Origin: Bradyrhizobium sp. SRL28
Lineage (GTDB): Bacteria; Pseudomonadota; Alphaproteobacteria; Rhizobiales; Xanthobacteraceae
DNA: 64,000 bases
Reading direction: 5' to 3'
NCBI RefSeq assembly: GCF_018596315.1
Contig: NZ_JAHEAG010000002.1
Span: forward strand, 434,001 to 498,000
The translations under genes were made by a program, and so were the position numbers. Of this stretch, positions 54,566 to 62,652 are shown one piece after another. The notes below the pieces were generated by a model that searched no databases, was not told the DNA's origin, and saw only the letters and a program-made list of their open reading frames with translations. Within the stretch, counting starts at the first letter, position 1; every line of letters starts with the position of its first letter.

Positions 54566-55264
54566 GTGGATATGGACCAACTGAAGCGGCAGGCGGCGGC
54601 GAAAGCCCTGGAGCACGTCAGCGACGGCATGAAGGTCGGGCTCGGCACCGGCTCGACCGCCAAGCATTTTGTCGACCTGCTCGGCGAGAAGGTTGCGGGC
54701 GGGATGAAAGTGGTGGGCGTGCCCACCTCGGAGGCGACCCGGGCCCAGGCTGAAGCGTGCAAAATTCCCCTGACCACGCTCGATGAAATCGACCGGCTCG
54801 ACCTCACCGTCGATGGCGCCGATGAGCTCGATTCCGCCCTCAATCTGATCAAGGGCGGCGGCGGCGCGCTGTTGCGGGAGAAGATCGTGGCGGCGGCGTC
54901 CGATCGCATGATCGTGATTGCGGACGACACCAAATGGGTCGATGTTCTCGGCCGTTTCCCCCTACCTGTAGAGGTGATTCCGTTCGGGCTGGCCGCCACC
55001 CAGCGGGCCATGGCCACCGCATTTGCCCAAAGCGACGTTTCCGGGCAAATGGGGCTCCGCAAGGGCAAGGACGGCCACGTTTTTGTCACCGATGGCGGCC
55101 ACTGGATTGTCGATGCCCATCTGGAACGCATCACGGATGCGCCGCGTCTGGCGGTCCTGTTGAGCCTGATCCCGGGTGTCGTCGAACACGGGTTGTTCAT
55201 TGGTCTGGCCAGCACCGCCGTCCTGGCAGGTGCCCAGGGAATTCGCGTAGTTGAGCGGCGGTAA
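54566..55264 (+). CDS. rpiA: ribose-5-phosphate isomerase A
   Basis: Pentose-phosphate enzyme of 232 residues. Diagnostic motifs are '[20 protein letters not shown]' (near 25), '[31 protein letters not shown]' (near 85; catalytic Asp and Glu), '[21 protein letters not shown]' and 'TDGGHWIVD'. Start GTG 54566, with GAGGCATC upstream; ATG 54572 is possible. Followed by a DUF2059 gene and gor on the same strand, an order familiar from related rhizobia. Confidence 0.95.
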   Translation: MDMDQLKRQAAAKALEHVSDGMKVGLGTGSTAKHFVDLLGEKVAGGMKVVGVPTSEATRAQAEACKIPLTTLDEIDRLDLTVDGADELDSALNLIKGGGGALLREKIVAAASDRMIVIADDTKWVDVLGRFPLPVEVIPFGLAATQRAMATAFAQSDVSGQMGLRKGKDGHVFVTDGGHWIVDAHLERITDAPRLAVLLSLIPGVVEHGLFIGLASTAVLAGAQGIRVVERR

Positions 55265-55288
55265 CGCCGGTAATCGAGGAGAATCGGA

Positions 55289-55834
55289 ATGAAGAGCCTT
55301 TCACGGATTTTGTCGGCGGCCGGCCTTGCGGTGGGACTGGCCCTGACTGCCGTTCCAGCCGACGCGCAGCAGAAAAACGCGCCCGCGGCGCCAACGACCA
55401 CGCCACTCAAGCCCGGTTCGCCGGCGGCGATCGCTGCCGCCAAGGAAATCCTGACGATGAAGAACGCGGCGGCGATGTACGCCAACGCCGTTCCCAATCT
55501 CGTTGAGCAGACCAAGAACGTGCTGATGCAGAGCAATCTGAACTATCAGAAGGACCTCAACGAGGTCGCCATCATCGTTGCCAAGGCTCTCGCCGGCCGC
55601 GAGAAGGAAATCGGCGAGGGCATGGCGCAGGTCTACGCCAACGAGTTCACCGAGCAGGAGCTGAAGGACCTCGTCAACTTCTACAAGTCGCCGCTCGGCC
55701 AGAAGCTGCTCGCGAGCGAGCCGCGCGCCATCCAGTTCAGCATGGCCTACATGAACCAGTGGGCGCAGAACTTTGCCGAAGTCATCAACGGCCAGTTCCG
55801 CGCCGAGATGAAGAAGCGCGGCAAGGAAATTTAA
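55289..55834 (+). CDS. DUF2059 periplasmic protein
   Basis: Secreted helical protein of 181 residues: signal peptide ('ILSAAGLAVGLALTAVPADA'), a Pro/Thr-rich stretch, then DUF2059 with 'EIGEGMAQVYANEFTEQELKDLVNFYKSPLGQKLL', the hallmark 'fteeElkeLiaFYkSPvGqk' segment. It starts 24 bases after rpiA, so they are probably co-transcribed. Function of the family is unknown. Confidence 0.92.
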   Translation: MKSLSRILSAAGLAVGLALTAVPADAQQKNAPAAPTTTPLKPGSPAAIAAAKEILTMKNAAAMYANAVPNLVEQTKNVLMQSNLNYQKDLNEVAIIVAKALAGREKEIGEGMAQVYANEFTEQELKDLVNFYKSPLGQKLLASEPRAIQFSMAYMNQWAQNFAEVINGQFRAEMKKRGKEI

Positions 55835-55843
55835 AACAGGCAT

Positions 55844-55893
55844 AGCGTTTTCGAGCGAAGCGGGAATCGGTTCGCGTTAAGAAAACGCGGTCA
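55844..55893. repeat. Bradyrhizobium-type palindromic repeat, copy 2
   Basis: Same element as 30674-30723 (AGCGTTTTC-A/G-AGCGAAG ... TTCGCGT-A/G-AAGAAAACGCG) with a weakened inner stem. Lies between the DUF2059 gene and gor. Confidence 0.7.
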
Positions 55894-55952
55894 AAACAAA
55901 AAAGGAAATCGGATCCAAAAATTGCCGGATCCGATTTCGGGGCGGGGTTGAT

Positions 55953-57338
55953 ATGGCTGAGTTCGACGTCGATCTCTTCGTCATCGGCGGTGGTTCGGGC
56001 GGCGTTCGCGCCGCCCGCATCGCAGCCCTCCACGGCGCCAAGGTCATGGTCGCCGAAGAGTACCGGATGGGCGGCACCTGCGTAATCCGCGGCTGCGTGC
56101 CGAAAAAGCTGTTCGTGCTCGGCTCGCACGTCCGCCACGAGATCGCGGACGCCGCCGGCTTCGGCTGGACCATTCCCGAAGTCTCCTTTGATTGGCCCAC
56201 GCTCGTCGCCAACAAGGACAAGGAGATCGCGCGGCTCGAAGGCATCTACGCCGCCAATGTCGAGAAGAGCGGCGCGCGCATTGCGAAAACCCGCGCGGTG
56301 CTGGAAGACGCCCACACGCTGCGGCTGATGACCGGCGAAAAGGTCACCGCAAAATACATACTGATCGCAACCGGCGGCGCGCCCAACCACGGGCGCGAAA
56401 TCCCCGGCATCGAACACGTCATCTCCTCGAACGAGGCGTTTCATCTCACTGAACTGCCGAAGCGCATCGTGATCCAGGGCGGCGGCTATATCGCGCTGGA
56501 GTTCGCCGGCATCTTTGCCGGCTTCGGCTCCGACGTCACCGTGATCTACCGCGGCGACAACATTTTGCGCGGTTTCGACGAGGACGTCCGCAAGCACGTG
56601 CGCGCCGAGATGGAGAAGCAGGGCATTACGATCATCACCTGCTGCACCATCGATAAAGTGGACAGGCACAGCAACGAATTCACCACGCATCTGTCGAGCG
56701 GATCGAGCATCGCCTCCGACAAGGTGATGTTCGCGATCGGGCGGCACCCGAACGTCGCCAATCTCGGGCTCGAGAACGCCGGCGTCGCCATCAATCCGGC
56801 CAATGGCGGCATCGCCGTCGATGGCTGGTCGAAGACCTCGGTCGACAACATCTATGCGATCGGTGACGTCACCCATCGCACCAACCTGACGCCGGTTGCG
56901 ATCCGCGAGGGCCATGCCTTCGCCGACACCGTGTTCGGCAAGCGCCCCATCCAGGTCGATCACGCCACCATCCCGACGGCGGTGTTCTCACAGCCCGAGG
57001 TCGGCACCGTGGGCCTGACCGAAGCGCAGGCGCGCGCACAGGTGAGCCATGTCGACATCTACAAGGCCGATTTCCGCCCGATCAAGGCGACGATGTCCGG
57101 CCGCGACACCCGCGTGCTGATGAAGCTCGTGGTCGACGGCACGACGGATCGCGTGCTCGGCTGCCACATCGTCGGCGACACCGCCGCCGAAATCGTCCAG
57201 GCGGTGGCCATCGCGGTAAAAATGAAGGCGACCAAGGCCGATTTCGACGCAACGATTGCGCTGCATCCTACAGCCGCGGAAGAGCTGGTGACGATGCGGA
57301 CGCCGACGGCAAGGTATGTGAGGCAGGCGGCGGAGTAG
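55953..57338 (+). CDS. gor: glutathione-disulfide reductase
   Basis: FAD/NADPH disulfide reductase of 461 residues. FAD motif 'LFVIGGGSGGVRAARIAALHG', redox pair in 'GGTCVIRGCVPKKLFVLGSH' (C-x4-C), NADPH-binding 'IVIQGGGYIALEFAGIFAGFG', 'YAIGDVTHRTNLTPVAIREG', and catalytic 'HPTAAEELVTMR' (His-Glu) near the C-terminus. It maintains reduced glutathione in the cytosol. Complete and typical in length. Confidence 0.94.
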   Translation: MAEFDVDLFVIGGGSGGVRAARIAALHGAKVMVAEEYRMGGTCVIRGCVPKKLFVLGSHVRHEIADAAGFGWTIPEVSFDWPTLVANKDKEIARLEGIYAANVEKSGARIAKTRAVLEDAHTLRLMTGEKVTAKYILIATGGAPNHGREIPGIEHVISSNEAFHLTELPKRIVIQGGGYIALEFAGIFAGFGSDVTVIYRGDNILRGFDEDVRKHVRAEMEKQGITIITCCTIDKVDRHSNEFTTHLSSGSSIASDKVMFAIGRHPNVANLGLENAGVAINPANGGIAVDGWSKTSVDNIYAIGDVTHRTNLTPVAIREGHAFADTVFGKRPIQVDHATIPTAVFSQPEVGTVGLTEAQARAQVSHVDIYKADFRPIKATMSGRDTRVLMKLVVDGTTDRVLGCHIVGDTAAEIVQAVAIAVKMKATKADFDATIALHPTAAEELVTMRTPTARYVRQAAE

Positions 57339-57339
57339 G

Positions 57340-57428
57340 GCCGTAGGATGGGTGGAGCGAAGCGATACCCATCAATCGCGGTTTGCCGACAGCGCGTAGC
57401 CCGGATGAGCGAAGCGATATCCGGGGGC
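57340..57428. repeat. two short intergenic repeats with GAGCGAAGCGATA core
   Basis: 'GGTGGAGCGAAGCGATACCC' (57354-57373) and 'GGATGAGCGAAGCGATATCC' (57403-57422) share GAGCGAAGCGATA-CC. Each is half of a repeat type seen in rhizobial intergenic regions. Confidence 0.5.
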
Positions 57429-57466
57429 GTCTCCCGCTACACACTCGCTACCTGCTGGGTGAGACC

Positions 57467-57994
57467 ATGGAAGATCGATTGCTTGGCGCCGGACGGTTGT
57501 TTGGAAGCCATTACCAGATCGTCGTGTGCGATGATCCCTCCGCTGCGATCAGCGATGACGCAAACTGGAGCAAAGAGAAGTTCTCCAGAGGCTTTGCCGG
57601 CACGCCGACATTTCGGATGATTGGCACGGAAGCAGACCTGAATGACCATTGGGTCGAACTCGTCGCGGCAAGTCTGCCGCCTTCATCCGATGAGTGGCAG
57701 CGGATTACATGTGTGCACTTTTCGTCCAGGGGCGGAGAAATTCACGTGATGTCTGTGGTGGACGACCAGCCGTTGCTATCCGCGGAAGTCGAGCCGGGCG
57801 ATTATGGCATCTATGCCGCGGCGCAGAATCTAGGCATTGACCAGCTAAGCCTTGGCGAAGACGGCAAGCTGACCGCTTCCGAAATTTCCCTGCGCAAAGA
57901 CATCGAGTGGTATCGACTGTTTGTTGTGCCCGGCAAGCCGGAAACGGAAGGACGTCTCATAGACCGCCCGATACCATTGAGTCCCGGTGTGTAG
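57467..57994 (+). CDS. hypothetical protein, ComJ-like
   Basis: Protein of 175 residues from ATG 57467. The order 'GSHYQIVVCDD', 'WSKEKFSRGFAGTPTFRMIG', 'ITCVHFSSRGGEIHVMSV' and 'AEVEPGDYGIYAAAQNLGID' resembles ComJ (inhibitor partner of the NucA nuclease in Bacillus) by eye. No nuclease gene adjoins it here, so the likeness may only reflect a shared fold. No signal peptide. Upstream frame extension runs through the repeat elements and is not coding. Confidence 0.6.
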   Translation: MEDRLLGAGRLFGSHYQIVVCDDPSAAISDDANWSKEKFSRGFAGTPTFRMIGTEADLNDHWVELVAASLPPSSDEWQRITCVHFSSRGGEIHVMSVVDDQPLLSAEVEPGDYGIYAAAQNLGIDQLSLGEDGKLTASEISLRKDIEWYRLFVVPGKPETEGRLIDRPIPLSPGV

Positions 57995-58110
57995 GGAGCA
58001 GTTCGCCATTCAAGTATGGCCGGGTGATGCAAGCCAATTGCTTCGGACTACCGGCGGCCGCGGCACTCTGATAACGGTGCAGGCAAGCATTCAATAACGG
58101 AGTTACCCCC

Positions 58111-58962
58111 ATGATCGAATCAATCGGTATCGTAGGCGCAGGCACGATGGGCAACGGCATTGCCCAGGTGTGTGCCGCCGCCGGTCTTCCCGTCGTCATG
58201 ACCGACATCTCCGATGCCGCGCTCACGCGGGGCATGTCGGTCGTCTCGAACAGCCTGGAGCGGCTGGTCAACAAGCAGAAGATGACCGATGCCGACCGGC
58301 AGGCCGCGTTGGCGCGGATCACGACGAGCACGGACACTGCAAAGTTTTCCACCTGCGATCTCGTGATCGAGGCGGCGACCGAGAACGAGGATTTGAAGGT
58401 CAAGATCCTGAAGGATCTCTGCTCAAAGCTGCGGCCGCAGGCGCTGCTCGCCACCAACACGTCGTCAATCTCGATCACCAAGCTCGCCGCGGCGACGGAC
58501 CGTCCGGACCGCTTCATCGGCATGCACTTCTTCAATCCGGTGCCGCTGATGGCGCTGTTGGAATTGATCCGTGGTTTGCAGACCTCCGACGATACCCACG
58601 CCAAGGCGGAAGCCTTTGCAAAGCGGGTCGGCAAGGTCGCGATCACGGCGAAGAACAGCCCGGGCTTTGCGGTCAACCGCATCCTCTGCCCGATGATCAA
58701 CGAGGCGATCTTTGCGCTTCAGGAAGGCATCGCCACGGCGGAAGACCTCGACGCTGGAATGAAGCTCGGCTGCAACCACCCGATCGGCCCGTTGGCGCTC
58801 GCCGACATGATCGGTCTGGATACGATGCTGTCGGTGATGGAAGTCTTCTATCAGGGCTTCAACGATCCGAAATATCGCCCCGCACCGCTCTTGAAGGAAA
58901 TGGTCGCCGCCGGCCATCTCGGCCGCAAGACCGGGCAGGGGTTTTACAGCTACGGCAAGTGA
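58111..58962 (+). CDS. 3-hydroxybutyryl-CoA dehydrogenase
   Basis: NAD-dependent 3-hydroxyacyl-CoA dehydrogenase of 283 residues. 'IGIVGAGTMGNGIAQVCAAAG' binds NAD; 'DLVIEAATENEDLKVKIL', 'LATNTSSISITKLA' (Ser), 'FIGMHFFNPVPLMALLELIRG' (catalytic His) and 'PGFAVNRILCPMINEAI' (Asn) are all in place, ending in 'GRKTGQGFYSYG'. Single-domain short-chain type, for butanoate or polyhydroxybutyrate-linked metabolism. Also called hbd, hbdA or paaH in other genomes. Confidence 0.95.
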   Translation: MIESIGIVGAGTMGNGIAQVCAAAGLPVVMTDISDAALTRGMSVVSNSLERLVNKQKMTDADRQAALARITTSTDTAKFSTCDLVIEAATENEDLKVKILKDLCSKLRPQALLATNTSSISITKLAAATDRPDRFIGMHFFNPVPLMALLELIRGLQTSDDTHAKAEAFAKRVGKVAITAKNSPGFAVNRILCPMINEAIFALQEGIATAEDLDAGMKLGCNHPIGPLALADMIGLDTMLSVMEVFYQGFNDPKYRPAPLLKEMVAAGHLGRKTGQGFYSYGK

Positions 58963-58974
58963 GTGGGGCGGAGT

Positions 58975-59061
58975 AGTAGGGCAAAGCGAAGCGTGCCCAC
59001 CATTCAGTGTAACAAGCGGATAGATGGTGGGCACGGCGCGGTGCGCCTTTGCCCACCCTAC
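58975..59061. repeat. imperfect inverted repeat between converging genes
   Basis: Arms 58975-59002 (GTAGGGCAAAGCGAAGCGTG then CCCACCAT) and 59024-59061 (ATGGTGGGCA ... TTTGCCCACCCTAC) can pair with an internal bulge. Common intergenic repeat type of bradyrhizobia; may also act as terminator for both converging genes. Confidence 0.6.
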
Positions 59062-59065
59062 GCAG

Positions 59066-60142
59066 CTATTTCGGATTGGGATCGACAAGCCCCTCGGCGG
59101 GATTAGCCAGTCTGCCCGCGCGCGCCAGCTTCACGGCATTGCCGAGCGAGCGCGCCGCGTTGCGCACCTCGTCCTGGAAATCGCGATCTTCGTCGAGCGC
59201 CTGGTGCGAGGTGGCGTAGGGCTCCATGTAGCCGATATAGCCTTCGGCCTCGCTTGTCCTGCTGGCCGAGATCAATGACATGTCGGTCAGCCAGTCCGAA
59301 AGCGAGCGGCGCAATGTCTCCGCGCCCGCGCTGTCGCCGTGCACGACGAGCCCGAAATGCCGCCCCGCCAGATGGCGCGGATAGGGCCAGCCTTTCAGTT
59401 CGAGCGCCTTGGCCTGGTCGGCGTGCTTGCCGTGCGTCGACGTCGGATCGGGATTGCCGCCGTCGGCGCAGACCAGCCGGTCTATCATCGCCTTTAGCGG
59501 GGTGGGCGCGTGATACCAGTTCACCGGCGTCACGATCAGGATGCCGTGGGCTGCGACCCACAGCGGATAGATCTCGTTCATCCAGTCTTCGGTCTGCCCG
59601 AGCGAATAGTTCGGATAACAGCTGCACGGCCAGTGACAGAGCGGCATCGCGGTGGAGACGCAGGATTTGCAGGGATGAATCTGCCGGCCGAATTCCGACG
59701 TCAGGCGTGACAGGTCGAGGATGTCGACTGCGAATCCCATTTCGACCAACACCGGTTCGGCGAGCTTCACCAGCCGCCAGCTCTTCGACATCTCGCCGGG
59801 GCAGGTATGCTCGCTGCGCGCCGAGCCGTTGATGATGAGCATGCGCGGCGGCGCGGCCGCATCGTCGTGGCGCCGCTGCGCTTCAAGGATAGCCTCGCGC
59901 GCGGCGAGCCAGTCCACCGAGATTTCATATTCCGGATCGGCGAAGCCCGGACCTGCCTTGCGGGTCAGCGGGGCTTTTCGCGAATGGCTGTAGGCATCCC
60001 AGGCGGCGGCGACGATGACGTCGAGTTCGCGTTGCAGTGGCCGGAAGGCCGGATCGACGAAGCGGCTGCGATAGCGCTTCTCGAATTCCTCGCGCGGCAA
60101 TTTGACGGGCGGCATTCCCTTGCGAACGTCCGGCTCCGCCAT
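59066..60142 (-). CDS. NADPH-dependent FMN reductase/flavodoxin-fold protein
   Basis: Protein of 358 residues. An N-terminal about 95-residue helical extension is followed by a flavodoxin-like domain: 'PPRMLIINGSARSEHTCPGE' (phosphate-binding loop), 'IHPCKSCVSTAMPLCHWPCSCYPNY' with five Cys, 'GILIVTPVNWYHAPTPLKAMIDRLVC' and 'GRHFGLVVHGDSAGAE'. The Cys cluster resembles iron-sulphur flavoproteins, so an Fe-S cofactor is possible. Electron partner and substrate unknown. Confidence 0.8.
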   Translation of the reverse strand: MAEPDVRKGMPPVKLPREEFEKRYRSRFVDPAFRPLQRELDVIVAAAWDAYSHSRKAPLTRKAGPGFADPEYEISVDWLAAREAILEAQRRHDDAAAPPRMLIINGSARSEHTCPGEMSKSWRLVKLAEPVLVEMGFAVDILDLSRLTSEFGRQIHPCKSCVSTAMPLCHWPCSCYPNYSLGQTEDWMNEIYPLWVAAHGILIVTPVNWYHAPTPLKAMIDRLVCADGGNPDPTSTHGKHADQAKALELKGWPYPRHLAGRHFGLVVHGDSAGAETLRRSLSDWLTDMSLISASRTSEAEGYIGYMEPYATSHQALDEDRDFQDEVRNAARSLGNAVKLARAGRLANPAEGLVDPNPK

Positions 60143-60222
60143 GGATCAATCCTCGTGTGATCTGACTGCTCGCGGAGTCAACGCCGGAGCGGGAGCGGCA
60201 GTTCCGCGGGGCCCTGGGGCAC

Positions 60223-60813
60223 CTAATCCGGACACCACATCTCGAACAGCTCTTCGGCGTCGACCAGATCGATCTGGCCGTGAAATCGCGTGCGGTACAT
60301 CGTCATCAATGCATCGTGCCCGGTGTCGGAAGAGCTGCACAGCGCGTCCTGCACGATGACGACGCGGAAGCCGAGATCGACCGCGCCGAGCACGGTGGCA
60401 AGCACGCACACGTCGGTCTCCGCGCCGGATACCACCACCGTCCCGACGTGCCGTTCGACCAGCAGATGGCCAAGCCGTGAGCCGAAGAATGCCGAATAGG
60501 CGGGCTTGTCGACGACCAGCGCCGGCGGCGAGTAGCGCGCAAGCTCCGACACCAGGTCGAGCGCGCCGGGCGGAAGGTTGCCACGCGTCGCGCACCTCCA
60601 TTTCATGAAATAGGCTTGCCATTGGCCGCGACGGTCTTCAGGTTTTTCCGGCGTGACGAAGCGCGTGAACACTGTCCGCTCCGGATACCGCGCGCATATG
60701 TCCGAGATTACCGGCAGCACCCGCTCCATCCATGGCGTCGCCCAAACGCCGCCTCTGGCGAAGACGTTCTGCATATCGATGCACAGGTGCGCGGCGTTGC
60801 TGACGGCTTCCAT
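60223..60813 (-). CDS. isochorismatase-like cysteine hydrolase
   Basis: Hydrolase of 196 residues of the isochorismatase/nicotinamidase fold. Catalytic triad candidates: Asp in 'HLCIDMQNVFARGG' (near 14), Lys in 'ALVVDKPAYSAF' (near 100) and Cys in 'VVSGAETDVCVLATVLGAVDLG' (near 133), which also has the cis-peptide 'GAETDVC' signature. Substrate could be an amide or a carbamoyl compound. It lies 80 bases upstream of the flavoprotein gene on the same strand. Confidence 0.88.
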   Translation of the reverse strand: MEAVSNAAHLCIDMQNVFARGGVWATPWMERVLPVISDICARYPERTVFTRFVTPEKPEDRRGQWQAYFMKWRCATRGNLPPGALDLVSELARYSPPALVVDKPAYSAFFGSRLGHLLVERHVGTVVVSGAETDVCVLATVLGAVDLGFRVVIVQDALCSSSDTGHDALMTMYRTRFHGQIDLVDAEELFEMWCPD

Positions 60814-61014
60814 CGAGAGCCTCTGATTTCTCTGATGCTAATTCGGTAGGCAGGAACTGGTTTCAGGAAGAGGGATCGACCGCAATTCCGTGATCTGGCC
60901 GCTCCGCGCCGCTGTCAGTGGAGCGAAATGGCAGCCATGCAGGAACTATCCACGAAGAACGCTGTTGGGGCCGCGTTTGTAGTTCCCCACCATCAGCGTT
61001 TTGTGGAGTAATGG
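60814..61014. other. intergenic promoter region
   Basis: About 200 bases between divergent genes at 60813 and 61015. No clear motif recognised. Confidence 0.3.
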
Positions 61015-61368
61015 ATGCTAAAGCCCTTCCTTGTTGCGTCGGCGTTCCTGGTCGTCTTTTCTTCCATTCAGGCACAGGCGCGCCCCCAACACCGGCATCA
61101 CGGCTACCGGGGCTGGTGCGGTAGTTACCTAAGCAAATATCTGGGCAAACCGGACCGTCGCCTGGCGCTCGCACGCTCCTGGGCGAGCGAAGGCACGAAT
61201 GCCGGCGGCCCCGGAATCGGCGTGGTGGTGGTCTGGCCGCATCACGTGGGGATCATCACGGGACAAACACCTGACGGCCAGTGGATCGTTCATAGCGGCA
61301 ATGATGGCGGCGCGGTTCGCACAAGAGCCCGATCGCTTGCTCGCGCAATAGCGTTCAGGCGCGTGTAG
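61015..61368 (+). CDS. secreted Cys/His protein, TIGR02594/CHAP-like
   Basis: Exported protein of 117 residues: signal peptide ('FLVASAFLVVFSSIQAQA'), then 'GWCGSYLSKYLGKPDRRLAL', 'ARSWASEG' and 'VVVVWPHHVGIITGQ'. The order WC ... ARSW ... HVG is that of small NlpC/P60- or CHAP-like (TIGR02594) proteins with a Cys-His pair, suggesting a peptidoglycan amidase or a domain derived from one. It is shorter than most and the usual 'GD' before the His strand is 'GIGVVVVW'. Enzyme activity uncertain. Confidence 0.65.
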   Translation: MLKPFLVASAFLVVFSSIQAQARPQHRHHGYRGWCGSYLSKYLGKPDRRLALARSWASEGTNAGGPGIGVVVVWPHHVGIITGQTPDGQWIVHSGNDGGAVRTRARSLARAIAFRRV

Positions 61369-61387
61369 CGAACAGCGCCTTCTCGCC

Positions 61388-61463
61388 GTCATTGCGAGCG
61401 CAGCGAAGCAATCCATCTCTCCGGACGCCGCGCTATGGATTGCTTCGCTGCGCTCGCAATGAC
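61388..61463. repeat. 29-bp perfect inverted repeat (bradyrhizobial element)
   Basis: Left arm 61388-61416 begins GTCATTGCGAGCGCAGCGAA and right arm 61435-61463 is its exact reverse complement, separated by 18 bases. Located between two converging genes, where such elements are common; could form a strong transcript hairpin. Confidence 0.85.
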
Positions 61464-61507
61464 AGTGGGCTCTAGCTTCCGCGATCGTCCGCAATACGAC
61501 GGCGAAC

Positions 61508-62413
61508 TTATTCCCCCGCCTCGATCCACTCCGCCGCCCCGCGCCACAGCGTGTCGCGATGTTCGGGCCTGAAGAATCCCATGTGTCCAATCCTGCTCGC
61601 GCCGGTATCCGCCGGCGTCACCGTGACGATCTCTGGCTTGATCGAGGTAAATCCCGAGCATAGCAATTCGACCGCGGGCCGCGTCGCCCAGGGATCGTCG
61701 GACATGCAGATCGCGCGCAACGCGCCCTGGTAGTTCGGAAAATTCTGCACGGCTTCGAGCCTGGAATCGTCGAACAGATAGCGCGGGCTCATCACCCAGC
61801 CGACCCATTGCAGGAACGCGTCCTTCGGCAGGTCCATGCCAAGCCCGGCCTTGCCCGGCATGTAGCCGAGTGCGCGGGTGAGGGGGAGGCCGACAAAATT
61901 CAGCAGGGCGTAGACGCGGTAGCGCTCCGGCGCCGTCATCAGTTTCCAGTAGCCGGCCTGGGCGGCAATGAACAGCGCGCGCGAAATCTGCGAATTGTTC
62001 GGCAACAGGCCGAGCGCCTGGCCGCCGAACGAATGTCCGACATAGGCGAAGGGGAGCGCCTTGTAGCGCTCGCGCATCCAGGCGACGGTGGCCGTAATAT
62101 CCTGTGCGGCCCAGTCCGACATCGAGGCCTTGAAGCCGACCAGCGATTTCGGCTGATTGTAGCCGGTCAGCACCTGCTGCCTGCTATCGCCGGTGCCGCG
62201 GTAGTCGTAGGTCAAAACCGCGCAGCCGCGCTTGGCGAGATAGCCGGCAAAGCCCCGGTAGAGCTTGCGGGGGACCGCGGTCGCCGAGTTGATCAGGACG
62301 GCGTGGCGCTTGGCCCCGCGGGGCAGAAACAGCGTCGCGGCAAGGGGATATCCATCCGCCGCGGGCACGGTGATATCGTCGCTAAATACGTCGTCCAATC
62401 CCGGCTCGGCCAC
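61508..62413 (-). CDS. alpha/beta hydrolase
   Basis: Serine hydrolase of 301 residues. The strand-loop 'HAVLINSATAVPRKLYRGFA', 'AVLTYDYRGTGDS', nucleophile elbow 'FAYVGHSFGGQALGL' (Ser near 128) and a late His in 'GASRIGHMGFFRPEHRD' fit the fold; the acid is probably in 'VTPADTGAS'. No signal peptide. Substrate unknown. Divergent from the DAHP synthase gene. Confidence 0.85.
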   Translation of the reverse strand: MAEPGLDDVFSDDITVPAADGYPLAATLFLPRGAKRHAVLINSATAVPRKLYRGFAGYLAKRGCAVLTYDYRGTGDSRQQVLTGYNQPKSLVGFKASMSDWAAQDITATVAWMRERYKALPFAYVGHSFGGQALGLLPNNSQISRALFIAAQAGYWKLMTAPERYRVYALLNFVGLPLTRALGYMPGKAGLGMDLPKDAFLQWVGWVMSPRYLFDDSRLEAVQNFPNYQGALRAICMSDDPWATRPAVELLCSGFTSIKPEIVTVTPADTGASRIGHMGFFRPEHRDTLWRGAAEWIEAGE

Positions 62414-62552
62414 CGTGTTCTCCTGCCAGCTTTGCGAGCGGCCACAGCAAAAGCGAAATCGGCTTTTGCCGCAAGGGCTTGTCAGGACTACCGGAAATCT
62501 AACTGGCGGTCGGCCAAAGGCCTGTGTATAACGCGGCCTTCACAATCGCTTG

Positions 62553-62620
62553 CCCGGCTACGCCGAAGGCTTCGCCGGGTCTATCAATTTCCGGTCCGCC
62601 GAAGCTTTAGCGAAGGCGGA
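62553..62620. repeat. two adjacent GC hairpins
   Basis: CCCGGCTACGCCGAAG / CTTCGCCGGG (62553-62579) and TCCGCCGAAGCTTTAGCGAA / GGCGGA (62595-62620), similar to each other and typical of bradyrhizobial intergenic repeats. They lie in the leader before the DAHP synthase gene. Confidence 0.55.
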
Positions 62621-62652
62621 TAAGTTACGGTTTTTGCTCAGGAGTTAACGTC

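Noticed and set aside
55785..56963. Minus-strand open frame of 392 codons
   Set aside because: Antisense to glutathione reductase; composition is typical of complementary-strand artefacts.
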